NCBI GenBank assembly: GCA_945876435.1
Contig: CAMCOD010000006.1
Span: forward strand, 1-64,000
DNA length: 64,000 nucleotides
From: an uncultured Clostridia bacterium
GTDB lineage: Bacteria; Bacillota; Clostridia; Oscillospirales; Ruminococcaceae
Direction: 5' to 3'
The stretch's first letter is position 1. Every line of letters starts with the position of its first letter. Shown here piece after piece: positions 1 through 8,406 of the stretch. The translations under genes and the position numbers were made by a program. The notes below the pieces were generated by a model that saw only the letters and a list, made by a program, of their open reading frames with translations, was not told the DNA's origin and searched no databases.

Positions 1-15
1 CGATGCCGACACATT

Positions 16-46
16 AAGACCTGTCCGTTTGGATGGGTCTTTTTTC
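16..46 (+). terminator. Intrinsic terminator of a gene left of the window
   Basis: An 11-bp stem (AAGACCTGTCC with GGATGGGTCTT, one G-T pair) closes a short loop and is followed by a T-rich run. It would end a rightward transcript coming from outside the window. Confidence 0.75.
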
Positions 47-179
47 TTTGTAATGTAGTATGTTTGAAAAAATTCAAAAATGATTTACAATTTATCCATA
101 TTATCATGATTTAAGATGAAATAGTCAGGAGTAAACTTAAATATAATGACCTTTTTTATACTTTTGAAGGAGGATTTTT

Positions 180-1034
180 GTGAGGATTGCAGTCTTAACC
201 GATACCAACAGTGGTATTACAGTTGAGGAAGCTGAAAAACATTCCATTTCCCTGATCCCTATGCCTTTCTTTATTGATGGTGTTCTGTATTTTGAAGGAT
301 TTAGCCTGTCTCAGGCGGAATTCTTTGAAAAACAGGCTGCTGATGCCGAGATCAGTACCTCTCAGCCATCTCCAGCGGATGTCACCAGCAAGTGGGACGA
401 GCTTTTGAAGGACTATGATCAGATTGTGCATATTCCCATGTCCAGCGGCTTAAGCAGTTCTTGCGAGAGCGCGAAAGCTATGGCTTTGGACTATGAAGGG
501 CGTGTCTTTGTAGTGGATAATAAGCGTATTTCTGTTCCAATGAAGGAATCTGTTTACAACGCGCTGGAACTGATCCAGCAGGGATTTGACGGCGCGGAGA
601 TCAAGCGAATTTTGGAAGAAGACGGACAGAATGCCCATGTTTTTATTACGGTAAGCACCCTCAAGTACCTGAAGAAAGGCGGACGAATTACACCGGCCGC
701 TGCGGCCATTGGTACTGCGCTAAATATCAAGCCGGTTTTGCAAATTGATGGAGGAAAACTGGATGCTTTCGCAAAGGTTCGTGGAATGAAGCAGGCAGAA
801 CAGAAAATGCTGGATGCGGTCCGCAAAGAACTGGAAGAACGCTATGCCGGTGAAACCTGCTTGATTCGTGCTGCTTATTCCGGAGATCCGGAACAGGGTC
901 GGGAGTGGGTCAAAAAAGTCGCAGATGCCTTTCCTGGGATGGAAGTCTATGGTGATCCGCTGGCGCTCAGCATTGCCTCTCATACTGGTCCCGGCGCCTA
1001 TGGCATTACCTGTATTAAAAAATTCAAAGTTTAA
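180..1034 (+). CDS. DegV family fatty-acid-binding protein
   Basis: This 284-residue protein has the length and two-domain plan of the DegV/FakB family, which bind a fatty acid and present it to the fatty acid kinase FakA for phosphorylation and phospholipid synthesis. The family signature TSQPS is at residues 60-64 and the second ligand-contact motif SSGLSSS at 88-94. No signal peptide or membrane segment is seen, so it is cytosolic. The start is GTG, chosen because an AAGGAGG site lies just upstream. A TTGAAA/TACAAT pair near 64-91 is a possible promoter. No fakA gene is visible nearby. The gene is monocistronic and ends at a bidirectional terminator shared with hflC. Confidence 0.9.
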   Translation: MRIAVLTDTNSGITVEEAEKHSISLIPMPFFIDGVLYFEGFSLSQAEFFEKQAADAEISTSQPSPADVTSKWDELLKDYDQIVHIPMSSGLSSSCESAKAMALDYEGRVFVVDNKRISVPMKESVYNALELIQQGFDGAEIKRILEEDGQNAHVFITVSTLKYLKKGGRITPAAAAIGTALNIKPVLQIDGGKLDAFAKVRGMKQAEQKMLDAVRKELEERYAGETCLIRAAYSGDPEQGREWVKKVADAFPGMEVYGDPLALSIASHTGPGAYGITCIKKFKV

Positions 1035-1052
1035 GATGATAGCCCAAAACGG

Positions 1053-1090
1053 CAAAAGGCACATGGCTTAAAACCCATGTGCCTTTTGTT
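1053..1090. terminator. Bidirectional terminator between degV and hflC
   Basis: AAAAGGCACATGG pairs with CCATGTGCCTTTT around an 8-nt loop. T-rich runs on both strands let it end both the rightward degV transcript and the leftward hflKC transcript. Confidence 0.9.
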
Positions 1091-1102
1091 TATAAAGTCA
1101 TA

Positions 1103-2098
1103 TTATTGTATGTTATAGAAGATTTGTGCCAGCGGAGAATCTGGTGTAAGGATCAAAGTTTTATTATCACCGCTCATACTGATTTTCGCTGCGTCCAGCG
1201 CTCGAACAAAGGTGTAGAAATCTGCCCGGGATTCATCCGCGTAGGCTTCCGACAGAATACGCATGTACTCTGCTTCACCTTCCGCTGCAATTTTTTCTGC
1301 CTCTGCTTCCGCTTGAGCAATCTGAATGGAGATGGTTTTATCGGTTTCGGAACGGATCTTGGTTGCCTCCGATTCGCCTTCCGCCTGATAAGACGCCGCG
1401 ATGTTATTGCGTTCGGAAATCATTCGCTCATAGACAGCCTGCTTATTGTCGTCCGGAAGGTCAAGGCGCTTGGTTTCCACTGCAACCAAATCAATACCGT
1501 ATTTGTCCAATCCATTTCCGATATTCTCAAAAATAGCTCCGGCAAGCCGATCACGGCCACTGATGATCTCCGTTTGGGAAAGATTACTGATAACATTCTT
1601 CATGGAGTTATATACAATGGTGCTGATGCGGGCTTCCGCATTGGCTACATTGCCATTCAAGGTTTGGACAAAGGTCAGAGGATCTGAAACTTTCCAGAGA
1701 ACGAAGCTGTCCGCAACCATGGTCTTTTTATCCTTGGTGATTACATCAGAGATGGGCAAATCGTAGAGCAAAACGGTGTTGGGAATGGATTTTGCGCTTT
1801 GGATAAACGGAATTTTAAAACTGAGCCCAGCCTCATCCTTAATGTCAACCACTTTACCGAACTGCTGGATCAGGGTATACTCATTGGGCTTGGTGATCAC
1901 AAAGGAATTGGTGTATAAAATGCCGGCCACAAGCAGGATCAGAACCAAAGGAACGATTTTTTTGATCCTTTTTTTCATTTTCTCTACGGCCAGATCCACA
2001 TAAGGCTGCTGAGGAGGCTGCTGATAGCTGCCGCCAGGGGGAGCATATTGCTGATTCATCGTTGAATTACCCATATTTGGCGAATTGAATGGACTCAT
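1103..2098 (-). CDS. hflC: SPFH/band 7 protease modulator HflC
   Basis: A 331-residue SPFH/prohibitin-domain membrane protein. Residues 1-40 are Pro/Gln-rich, a single transmembrane segment spans about 48-66, the SPFH domain follows, and an Ala/Glu-rich helical region (about 230-300) precedes a conserved C-terminus. The stretch beginning VYERMISERNNIAASYQAEG is the region that distinguishes HflC from HflK. In bacteria HflK and HflC assemble a large cage around the FtsH protease and modulate membrane-protein degradation. It starts 12 nt downstream of hflK with a GGAGG site 7 nt before the ATG, so the two are one operon. The Pro-rich N-terminus is more usual on HflK, a small oddity here. Confidence 0.88.
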   Translation of the reverse strand: MSPFNSPNMGNSTMNQQYAPPGGSYQQPPQQPYVDLAVEKMKKRIKKIVPLVLILLVAGILYTNSFVITKPNEYTLIQQFGKVVDIKDEAGLSFKIPFIQSAKSIPNTVLLYDLPISDVITKDKKTMVADSFVLWKVSDPLTFVQTLNGNVANAEARISTIVYNSMKNVISNLSQTEIISGRDRLAGAIFENIGNGLDKYGIDLVAVETKRLDLPDDNKQAVYERMISERNNIAASYQAEGESEATKIRSETDKTISIQIAQAEAEAEKIAAEGEAEYMRILSEAYADESRADFYTFVRALDAAKISMSGDNKTLILTPDSPLAQIFYNIQ

Positions 2099-2110
2099 TT
2101 GCTTACCTCC

Positions 2111-3031
2111 TTATTTACCGCTGAGAGATTCCATGGGAAGGAATTTTGTGGTACTGCCGGAACCGTCGTCAATAATGACTTTCATGTTGGGCAACAGCTC
2201 CTCCATGGTTTCGTAGAACATACGCTGCTTGGTGATCAGTGGATTTTTCAGATATTCTGCGTACATAGCATTGAAACGGGCTACCTGGCCCTGTGCTTCG
2301 TTGATACGGGATTCCTTCGTAACTTCCGCCTGCTTCAGGATTTGGTCTACCTTGGCCTCTGCAGCCGGGATCTGTTCACTTTTATATTTGTTTGCGTTAT
2401 TGATGGCAGTTTCCTTGCTCTGCTTGGCGGTTTCTACATTTTTAAAGGCCTCAAGCACCGCAACCGTTGGGGGCTCTGCATCCTGAATGGTGATGTTGAC
2501 CAGATGAAGGCCCATATCCTCCTTCTCCAAACGATCCGCCAGCTTTTCTCGAATCTCCGCCTGAATTTCATTTTTACCGGTGGTGATAACGCTGTCCACT
2601 GGGTATAAGCCAATGGTATCGCGGATGTAGCTTTGTGCCAGCGTTTTCAGAATGGATACTGGATTTTCGGAGGCGTAGAGGAATTTGACCGGGTCAGAGA
2701 CCTGATATTCCACAAAGAAATCCACGTTTACAAAGTTATAGTCGGATGTGATCATCAGGGATTCGGATTCAATGGACTGGTTGGTGTTGATTTCATAACC
2801 GATGGGAAAACCGTTGATGACCGTGGAAACCTTCTGGACTTGTTGGATGACCGGTATTTTAAAGTGGAGACCGGGCTGACTGACCGTTGTCGGTGTGCCG
2901 AAGGTGGTTACCACCGCCTGTTCCTGTTCGTTGATGCTGTACATGGACTGGGTAAAAATCACCACAGCCAGAATCGCGAGCACAAGAACCGTTCCCAGAA
3001 TTTTAGAAAAGCCTGATTTTTTCTTTTCCAT
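2111..3031 (-). CDS. hflK: SPFH/band 7 protease modulator HflK
   Basis: A 306-residue SPFH protein with an N-terminal transmembrane anchor at about residues 10-28, a band-7 domain and a helical region rich in Ala, Lys and Glu (about 200-260). It is the first gene of the hflK-hflC pair and should form the FtsH-associated HflKC complex with the next gene. It lacks the long Gly/Pro N-terminal extension of enterobacterial HflK; here that feature sits on the HflC partner. An AAAGGAG site precedes the ATG. A good sigma-A promoter and two palindromes lie in its leader. No ftsH is in view. Confidence 0.87.
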   Translation of the reverse strand: MEKKKSGFSKILGTVLVLAILAVVIFTQSMYSINEQEQAVVTTFGTPTTVSQPGLHFKIPVIQQVQKVSTVINGFPIGYEINTNQSIESESLMITSDYNFVNVDFFVEYQVSDPVKFLYASENPVSILKTLAQSYIRDTIGLYPVDSVITTGKNEIQAEIREKLADRLEKEDMGLHLVNITIQDAEPPTVAVLEAFKNVETAKQSKETAINNANKYKSEQIPAAEAKVDQILKQAEVTKESRINEAQGQVARFNAMYAEYLKNPLITKQRMFYETMEELLPNMKVIIDDGSGSTTKFLPMESLSGK

Positions 3032-3060
3032 GTGTTTTCTCCTTTACTTTTTCTCTTTTT

Positions 3061-3106
3061 CCGCTGCAGCGGTTATTGGGTTTCTTGCTTATAGGGATAT
3101 ATCCCT
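3061..3106 (-). promoter_or_regulatory. Two perfect palindromes in the hflK leader
   Basis: AGGGATATATCCCT (3093-3106) is a perfect 14-bp palindrome located at the expected transcription start, and CCGCTGCAGCGG (3061-3072) is a perfect 12-bp palindrome nearer the gene. The first could be a repressor site overlapping the start; both could also be short RNA hairpins. No regulator is known from the window. Confidence 0.4.
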
Positions 3107-3113
3107 TGAGTAA

Positions 3114-3142
3114 ATAGTACCACAAGGGACAGGAAAACACAA
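3114..3142 (-). promoter_or_regulatory. Sigma-A promoter of hflKC
   Basis: On the minus strand TTGTGT (-35) and TACTAT (-10) are 17 nt apart, about 80-110 nt upstream of hflK. Confidence 0.55.
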
Positions 3143-3199
3143 ATCTCGCCAAAGGCCGCCTGATTTGAGTTTGATACACTTTTGACAAACATAAATCAA

Positions 3200-3228
3200 G
3201 GGAGCATCCGATCTCTCGGATACTCCCT
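3200..3228 (-). terminator. Probable terminator downstream of the SDR gene
   Basis: GGGAG-ATCCGA pairs with TCGGAT-CTCCC with one mismatch around TCTC. On the minus strand a T-rich stretch follows. It lies about 155 nt past the SDR stop and before the hflK promoter region. Confidence 0.5.
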
Positions 3229-3384
3229 CAAGCTCTTGTTTTCTTCTGTTTTCGAGTTTTTTGCAGGAAAGACTTATACGAAAAATCCAATCAAAACAGT
3301 TCTATACACTGTTTTTTCGGCTTTCGCCAGAGATATTGTGGTGCTGCCAGCGGTTTTGGTGCCTTTTCTCGCCAATGGAGTCGA

Positions 3385-4188
3385 CTACCAGGTACGGGAG
3401 TTCAGCTGTTTGAACTGAGCAACCGTTGGAGCGTGAGAGTTCATACCGCCGTCAACATTGATGATCTGGCCGGTCACATAAGCGCTCTCGTCGGAACCGA
3501 AGTATACGCACATATTACCAATATCTTCTGGGCAGCCATAGCGGTTAACCATAATATTGCTCAGGAAGATGTCTTTCAGAACCTGCGGAACGCGGGCTTC
3601 GTTTTCTGGGGTAACGATCAGACCAGGACGAACGCAGTTGCAACGGATGTTCTGTTTGCCGTACTGGAGAGCGGTGGATTTGGTCAGCATATCTACGCCG
3701 GCTTTGGCGCAAGCATAAGCAGTGGAGCCAAGGTCGCCGCCGCAGGAAGCCATAGAACCGATATTGATGATGGAACCGCCGTTTTCATTTTTCTGCAGGT
3801 ATGGCAGAACGCATTTGGTAGCATAGAAAGTGCCGCGCATGTCGCTCTGGAATACAGCGTCCCACATTTCCAAGGTCAGTTCGTCAACACGACCGTCTTT
3901 CAGACCTACGTTTGCAGCATTATTGACCAGAATATCAATTTTGCCGTATTTTTCAGCAGTATCTGCGAAAAGTTTTTCAATGCTGGATGGATCGGTGATG
4001 TCCATAAAGTGGAAGGAAGCTTCTCCGCCCTCTTTTGCGATAGTATCTACAACAACCTGGCCTTTTTCTGCTCTGCGTCCGCAGATAACAACTTTTGCTC
4101 CTTCCGCAGCATACAGTCTGGCGATACCAATACCGATACCGCTGGTAGAACCGGTTACGATAGCAACTTTGTCTTTCAATCTGTTCAT
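3385..4188 (-). CDS. Short-chain dehydrogenase/reductase (SDR)
   Basis: A 267-residue classical SDR, probably an NAD(P)-dependent alcohol/ketone oxidoreductase. It has the cofactor motif TGSTSGIG (12-19), the structural NNAA motif (89-92) and the catalytic residues Ser145, Tyr158 and Lys162 (YACAK). The Rossmann fold fills the protein. Substrate cannot be told: relatives include 3-oxoacyl-ACP reductases, glucose dehydrogenases and hydroxysteroid dehydrogenases, and no fatty-acid genes are next to it. It is monocistronic, with a strong ribosome site (AAGGAGG) and its own promoter. Confidence 0.85.
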   Translation of the reverse strand: MNRLKDKVAIVTGSTSGIGIGIARLYAAEGAKVVICGRRAEKGQVVVDTIAKEGGEASFHFMDITDPSSIEKLFADTAEKYGKIDILVNNAANVGLKDGRVDELTLEMWDAVFQSDMRGTFYATKCVLPYLQKNENGGSIINIGSMASCGGDLGSTAYACAKAGVDMLTKSTALQYGKQNIRCNCVRPGLIVTPENEARVPQVLKDIFLSNIMVNRYGCPEDIGNMCVYFGSDESAYVTGQIINVDGGMNSHAPTVAQFKQLNSRTW

Positions 4189-4255
4189 GGTAATATTTCC
4201 TCCTTAAATCCTATTTCATACTCCATCAAAAGAATGTGAAATATTTGATAATCTA

Positions 4256-4284
4256 ACTATATCTCAATCAGTGTAATAAATCAA
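4256..4284 (-). promoter_or_regulatory. Promoter of the SDR gene
   Basis: Minus-strand TTGATT and TATAGT with a 17-nt spacer, about 70 nt upstream of the start codon. The rest of the gap to 4425 is AT-rich and I see nothing else in it. Confidence 0.6.
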
Positions 4285-4426
4285 TATAGGAGAGGATAGA
4301 ATTTATAATATTAGAGGAAATAATTGATTCAATATGTTTAATTTGCACAAAGATGCATATGTTTTGATTCCTCCAATTCAGTGGAATTTTTTCATCAATA
4401 ATAGTGGAATAAATATACTTTTAAAA

Positions 4427-4457
4427 AAGCCACCATCTTTGGATGGTGGCTTTTTGA
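4427..4457 (-). terminator. Terminator of rplM-rpsI
   Basis: AAAGCCACCATC pairs with GATGGTGGCTTT around a 4-nt loop; T runs follow on the minus strand just past the rpsI stop. Confidence 0.85.
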
Positions 4458-4489
4458 ATATTCTCTTGAACAAATTCCGAAGCGGAAAA

Positions 4490-4888
4490 TTAACGTTTGG
4501 AGAACTGTGGAGCGCGACGAGCACCTTTGAGACCGTACTTTTTACGTTCTTTCATACGTGGGTCACGAGTCAGCAGACCTGCTTTTTTCAGGAGAGGACG
4601 CATTTCTTCGCCGTTCTGCAGCAGCGCGCGGGCGATACCGTGACGGATAGCGCCGGCCTGACCGGAAACGCCGCCGCCTTTAACGGTGCAGATAACGTCG
4701 AATTTGCCTTCGGTAGCGGTTACAGCGAAAGGCTGACGAACGATGGTTTTCAGGGTATCCAGACCAAAGTAATCGTCGATATCGCGGTCGTTGATGGTAA
4801 CTTTACCAGTACCTGGATATACTCTTACACGGGAAACAGAATGTTTTCTTCTGCCAGTGCCGTAGAAATATGGTTTGCTTTCGTACAT
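4490..4888 (-). CDS. rpsI: 30S ribosomal protein S9
   Basis: A 132-residue ribosomal protein with the full S9 plan: the YYGTGRRK-like start ([10 protein letters not shown]), the [17 protein letters not shown] core, and the basic tail ending in QFSKR that reaches the P-site tRNA. It follows rplM by 20 nt with an AAAGGAGG site, the conserved bacterial order. Length is normal for the family. Confidence 0.98.
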   Translation of the reverse strand: MYESKPYFYGTGRRKHSVSRVRVYPGTGKVTINDRDIDDYFGLDTLKTIVRQPFAVTATEGKFDVICTVKGGGVSGQAGAIRHGIARALLQNGEEMRPLLKKAGLLTRDPRMKERKKYGLKGARRAPQFSKR

Positions 4889-4908
4889 AATGTGTGTCCT
4901 CCTTTCAA

Positions 4909-5337
4909 TTAGAACTCGTAAACTTCTGGAGACTGAGCGGCATGGGTGTGCTGGTCGCCTTTGAAGATGCGGCAGCGGGTCAGAGCGGTTCTGCCCAGAG
5001 TGTTGTCTGGCAGCATGCCCTTAACAGCGAGCTGCATAGCCAGCTCTGGTTTTTCAGCCATCAGTTTTCTGTATTTAACTTCTTTCAGGCCGCCGATCCA
5101 GCCGGTGTGACGGTAGTAAACCTTCTGATCCAGTTTTTTACCGGTGAGGATTGCTTTGTCAGCGTTGATGATGATGACATGGTCACCGCAATCAGCGTGA
5201 GGAGCGAAGACAGGTTTGTGTTTGCCGCGCAGCAGGGTAGCAGCTACAGCAGCAGTGCGGCCCAGTGGCTTGTCAGCAGCGTCGATGATATACCATTTGC
5301 GATTCAGATTCGCTTCATTTGGCATAGTAGTGGACAT
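4909..5337 (-). CDS. rplM: 50S ribosomal protein L13
   Basis: A 142-residue L13, the early-assembling 23S rRNA-binding protein. The RKWYIIDA start, LRGKHKP, the [10 protein letters not shown] segment and the HTGWIGGLK motif are all recognisable. It heads the rplM-rpsI operon, with AGGAGG 9 nt before the ATG. The roughly 100-nt leader between the promoter and the gene is long enough for an autoregulatory L13 leader, but I could not confirm a fold. Confidence 0.97.
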   Translation of the reverse strand: MSTTMPNEANLNRKWYIIDAADKPLGRTAAVAATLLRGKHKPVFAPHADCGDHVIIINADKAILTGKKLDQKVYYRHTGWIGGLKEVKYRKLMAEKPELAMQLAVKGMLPDNTLGRTALTRCRIFKGDQHTHAAQSPEVYEF

Positions 5338-5445
5338 CTGGAATTACCTCCTATAAAATAATGTGTTCCGGGGCACAGGCTTTGCCCGGCCGATTTGTTT
5401 CCTCTTCCCGTTTTGGCAGAGAAAACAGAGAAACCAACGTGATTT

Positions 5446-5474
5446 ATTATAATCGTTGTCCAAAGGGAAGTCAA
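5446..5474 (-). promoter_or_regulatory. Promoter of rplM-rpsI
   Basis: Minus-strand TTGACT and a perfect TATAAT separated by 17 nt, giving a leader of about 100 nt before rplM. Confidence 0.8.
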
Positions 5475-5863
5475 GCTTATTTTAGCCGATTTTTTAATTT
5501 ACATCCTATTTTCTCTCGTTTTCTCTCCATATTTCTTGATTTCTCTTTGATTCTCACTTTCCAGTTCATATTCTGCTGATTTTTGAGCTGCCTGTCGGTG
5601 GAAAGCTGTCTATTTTGACGAAGGCGTGCCCAAAAGTGAAAAAAGCCTGAAAATAAGCCTGTTTTCAGGCTTTGATTATCCTGTTTTGCCGCTCTGCTGT
5701 TATCTTTGCTGAAAAATAAGGTGGCGATATAAATAGAAAAGAATTTTTATGAGAAATTCTTTATTGTCGCGCATTTTATGGTATAATATCTTCCGAGATG
5801 ATGTTATCCGGTATAATCAATTGGTAGCGTTTTTATTTATTTTTATATATTGGAGGGACTTTT
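5475..5863. other. Divergent intergenic region before murD
   Basis: The region contains a hairpin at 5642-5674 (AAAGCCTGAAAA with TTTTCAGGCTTT) that lacks a clean T run, and an extended -10 promoter (TGGTATAAT, 5779-5787) reading toward murD. No coding sequence is convincing in the rest. Confidence 0.5.
5779..5787 (+). promoter_or_regulatory. Extended -10 promoter of the murD run
   Basis: TGGTATAAT is an extended -10 element; no good -35 is present, as is common for this class. It lies 77 nt upstream of murD. Confidence 0.5.
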
Positions 5864-7324
5864 TTGAATCAGCGTCTCGAACACTTCTACCGCACACTCA
5901 GCGGAAAGCGTATTTCTCTTATTGGTTTGGGTCGTACCCACCGGCCTTTGATTCCATTGTTTCTATCCAAAGGAGCCTCTGTTCTGCTCCGGGACAAACG
6001 CACTCGCCAGCAGATCGGTGAGGATGAGTGCAAAACCCTTGAAGCTATGGGTGTTGCCCTGAAGCTGGGGGAAAACTATCTGGAAGGCCTGAGCAACGAT
6101 TCTGATATTGTTTTGCGGACGCCGGGGGTCTACTATTATCTGCCTGAACTGCAGGCTGCGATTAAAGCAGGCGTGTCAGTTACCAGCGAACTGGAGTTGT
6201 TCTTCCAGTTTTGCCCCTGCAAAACCTACGGCATCACCGGTTCCGATGGAAAAACCACAACAACATCCATTATTGCGGAGCTGCTGAGAGCTTCCGGCAA
6301 GCAGGTTTATCTGGGCGGAAACATTGGAAATCCTCTATTCCAAATGCTGGATGACATCAATGAGGAGGATGTGGCGGTGATCGAACTGTCCAACTTCCAG
6401 CTTTTGTCCATGCGTTCCTCCCCCGATGTCGCTGTGGTGACCAATGTGGCCCCGAATCATCTGGACGTCCATAAAACCATGGAGGAATACATCGATTCCA
6501 AACGCAATATCGTACTGCATCAGAACGGTTTTTCCCGTACAGTGCTGAACATCGACAATCAGATCACAATGTCCTTCCTGCCGCAAGTGAGAGGAGACGC
6601 GCTCTTCTTTTCCCGCCGCCACCCAGTAGAACATGGGGCATTTCTGCGTGATGACGGTATGTTGTGCATGGAATATAACGGCTGCGTGACACCGATCGTA
6701 TCCAAAGAGGAGATCCGTATTCCTGGTCTCCATAATGTAGAAAATTATCTGGCAGCTTTCGCTGCGACATGGGGGGAAGTTTCTGTGGAAACAATGGCAG
6801 AAGTGGCAAACAACTTTTCCGGTGTGGAACACCGTATTGAATTTGTCCGGGAACTGAATGGGGTAAAATGGTATAACGATTCCATCGCTTCCAGTCCCAC
6901 AAGAACGATCGCCGGTTTGGATTCTTTCCAGCAGAAGATCATTCTGATCGCCGGCGGCTATGACAAACAGATTCCTTATGCGCCTTTGGCGCCGAAGATT
7001 CTGGAAAAGGTGAAAATTCTGATCCTCATGGGCGATACTGCTCCAAAAATTGAAGAAGCGATTTCCGCCGCGATTGCTCCGGAAACGCTGAATGCCGTGA
7101 CTGCTTCCATGGGTCGGCTGGGCACCAAACGGGTGAAAACCTGCAACTGCGGCCTGCAGATTTACCGGGCAAAAACCATGGAGGAAGCGGTTACTATCGC
7201 TCATCTTTGCGCCATGGAAAATGATATTGTTTCTCTGTCTCCCGCATCCGCCAGCTTTGATCTGTACAAAGACTTCGAAGAGAGAGGCAGACACTTTAAA
7301 CAGTTGGTAATGAACCTGAAATAG
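5864..7324 (+). CDS. murD: UDP-N-acetylmuramoyl-L-alanine--D-glutamate ligase
   Basis: A 486-residue Mur ligase that adds D-glutamate to UDP-MurNAc-L-Ala in cytosolic peptidoglycan synthesis. An N-terminal UDP-binding Rossmann domain (about 1-115) precedes the ATP-binding loop GSDGKTTTTS (126-135); the central NVAPNHLDVH motif and the C-terminal GVEHRIEF and NDSIASSPTRT motifs match MurD. The start is TTG with GGAGGG upstream. It stands outside the usual division-and-cell-wall cluster and instead leads a run of peptidase genes, which could reflect reuse of muropeptides, though that is only inference. Length is slightly above typical (about 450). Confidence 0.93.
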   Translation: MNQRLEHFYRTLSGKRISLIGLGRTHRPLIPLFLSKGASVLLRDKRTRQQIGEDECKTLEAMGVALKLGENYLEGLSNDSDIVLRTPGVYYYLPELQAAIKAGVSVTSELELFFQFCPCKTYGITGSDGKTTTTSIIAELLRASGKQVYLGGNIGNPLFQMLDDINEEDVAVIELSNFQLLSMRSSPDVAVVTNVAPNHLDVHKTMEEYIDSKRNIVLHQNGFSRTVLNIDNQITMSFLPQVRGDALFFSRRHPVEHGAFLRDDGMLCMEYNGCVTPIVSKEEIRIPGLHNVENYLAAFAATWGEVSVETMAEVANNFSGVEHRIEFVRELNGVKWYNDSIASSPTRTIAGLDSFQQKIILIAGGYDKQIPYAPLAPKILEKVKILILMGDTAPKIEEAISAAIAPETLNAVTASMGRLGTKRVKTCNCGLQIYRAKTMEEAVTIAHLCAMENDIVSLSPASASFDLYKDFEERGRHFKQLVMNLK

Positions 7325-7360
7325 GGATGAATAAAGAGAAAAGAAAGGGAGATCAAACGA

Positions 7361-8389
7361 ATGGAAACTTTGGAACTGCTTAACGCCTTGACTCAGGCTA
7401 CCGGTGTTTCCGGTGAGGAGGAGCATGTCCTCTCCGTCGCTTCGGAATTGGTCAAGGACCTGGGCGAAACCAGTATTTCAACTCTGAAAAGCCTGATCTG
7501 TAAAGTAAAGGTTGCCGATCCTTCCAAGCCGCATATTATGCTCAATGCCCATATTGATGAGATCGGTATGATCGTTACTGGAATTGACAAGAATGGTTTT
7601 GCTAAAATTGCCCGTGTTGGCGGTATTGATCGGCGAATGATTATGTCCTCCCCAGTGATTGCCCATACGGAAGAAGGAGACTTTTACGGCGTGGTAGGCT
7701 CTGTACCGCCTCATCTGCAGAAAGGGGAGAAAAAGAACCCGACTCTTGATGAGATTTACATTGATTTCGGCTTTGATTCCAAGGAAGAAACCGAAAAACA
7801 TATCCCTTTGGGAACGATTCTTACTTTTGAGGGTGAAATGGTGCAGCTGAAGAACGGTCTTGCCGCCAGCAAGGCCATGGATGACCGCTGCTGCTGCGTT
7901 TCCCTTATCCAGGCCTGCCGTCTGCTGAAAAATATGGATACCGACTGTTCCATTACTCTGATGCTCTCCTCTATGGAGGAGGTTGGCGGTCAGGGCGCCC
8001 AGACAGCCGCTTTTGGCATTGATCCCACTCATGCTATTGTTATGGATGTGACCTTTGCCTCCGCTCCGGATATGTCCAAGGAGAAATTTGCCCCTATCGG
8101 TAATGGTCCAACCCTGTCCGGCAGCGGCGCTCAGGACAGTCTGATGGCCAAGCAGCTGATCGCCACCGCAAAAAAGCATAATATCCCGTACTCTCTGGAA
8201 CCGACCGGAGGAAATGGTGTGTCCGGCACGGATGCAGCCGGCGTGGTCAACCGCCGCAGCGGGATTCGTACTGCGGTAATCGGTTTGCCTCTGCGGAATA
8301 TGCACACGCCAGTGGAGGTTTTGTCCATTGCTGATCTGGACTATGCCGCAAAACTTATCGCTGAATTTGTCGCAGAGTACATTCGCTAA
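7361..8389 (+). CDS. M42 family metallo-aminopeptidase (first of two)
   Basis: A 342-residue M42 peptidase, a cytosolic dinuclear metalloenzyme family that trims amino acids from short peptides and often forms tetrahedral dodecamers. Candidate metal ligands and catalytic residues are His64 with Asp66 (AHIDE), Asp175 region (MDDR), the Glu206-Glu207 pair (MEEVG), Asp229 (MDVT) and His315 (NMHTP). It lies 36 nt after murD and 17 nt before a second M42 gene. Annotation as endoglucanase M or FrvX is common for this family but peptidase activity is better supported. Confidence 0.9.
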   Translation: METLELLNALTQATGVSGEEEHVLSVASELVKDLGETSISTLKSLICKVKVADPSKPHIMLNAHIDEIGMIVTGIDKNGFAKIARVGGIDRRMIMSSPVIAHTEEGDFYGVVGSVPPHLQKGEKKNPTLDEIYIDFGFDSKEETEKHIPLGTILTFEGEMVQLKNGLAASKAMDDRCCCVSLIQACRLLKNMDTDCSITLMLSSMEEVGGQGAQTAAFGIDPTHAIVMDVTFASAPDMSKEKFAPIGNGPTLSGSGAQDSLMAKQLIATAKKHNIPYSLEPTGGNGVSGTDAAGVVNRRSGIRTAVIGLPLRNMHTPVEVLSIADLDYAAKLIAEFVAEYIR

Positions 8390-8406
8390 GAGGAGGACTG
8401 GGTATC

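Noticed and set aside
5642..5674. Intrinsic terminator upstream of murD
   Set aside because: The hairpin is good but the T run is broken and no gene ends there; kept only as a hairpin note.
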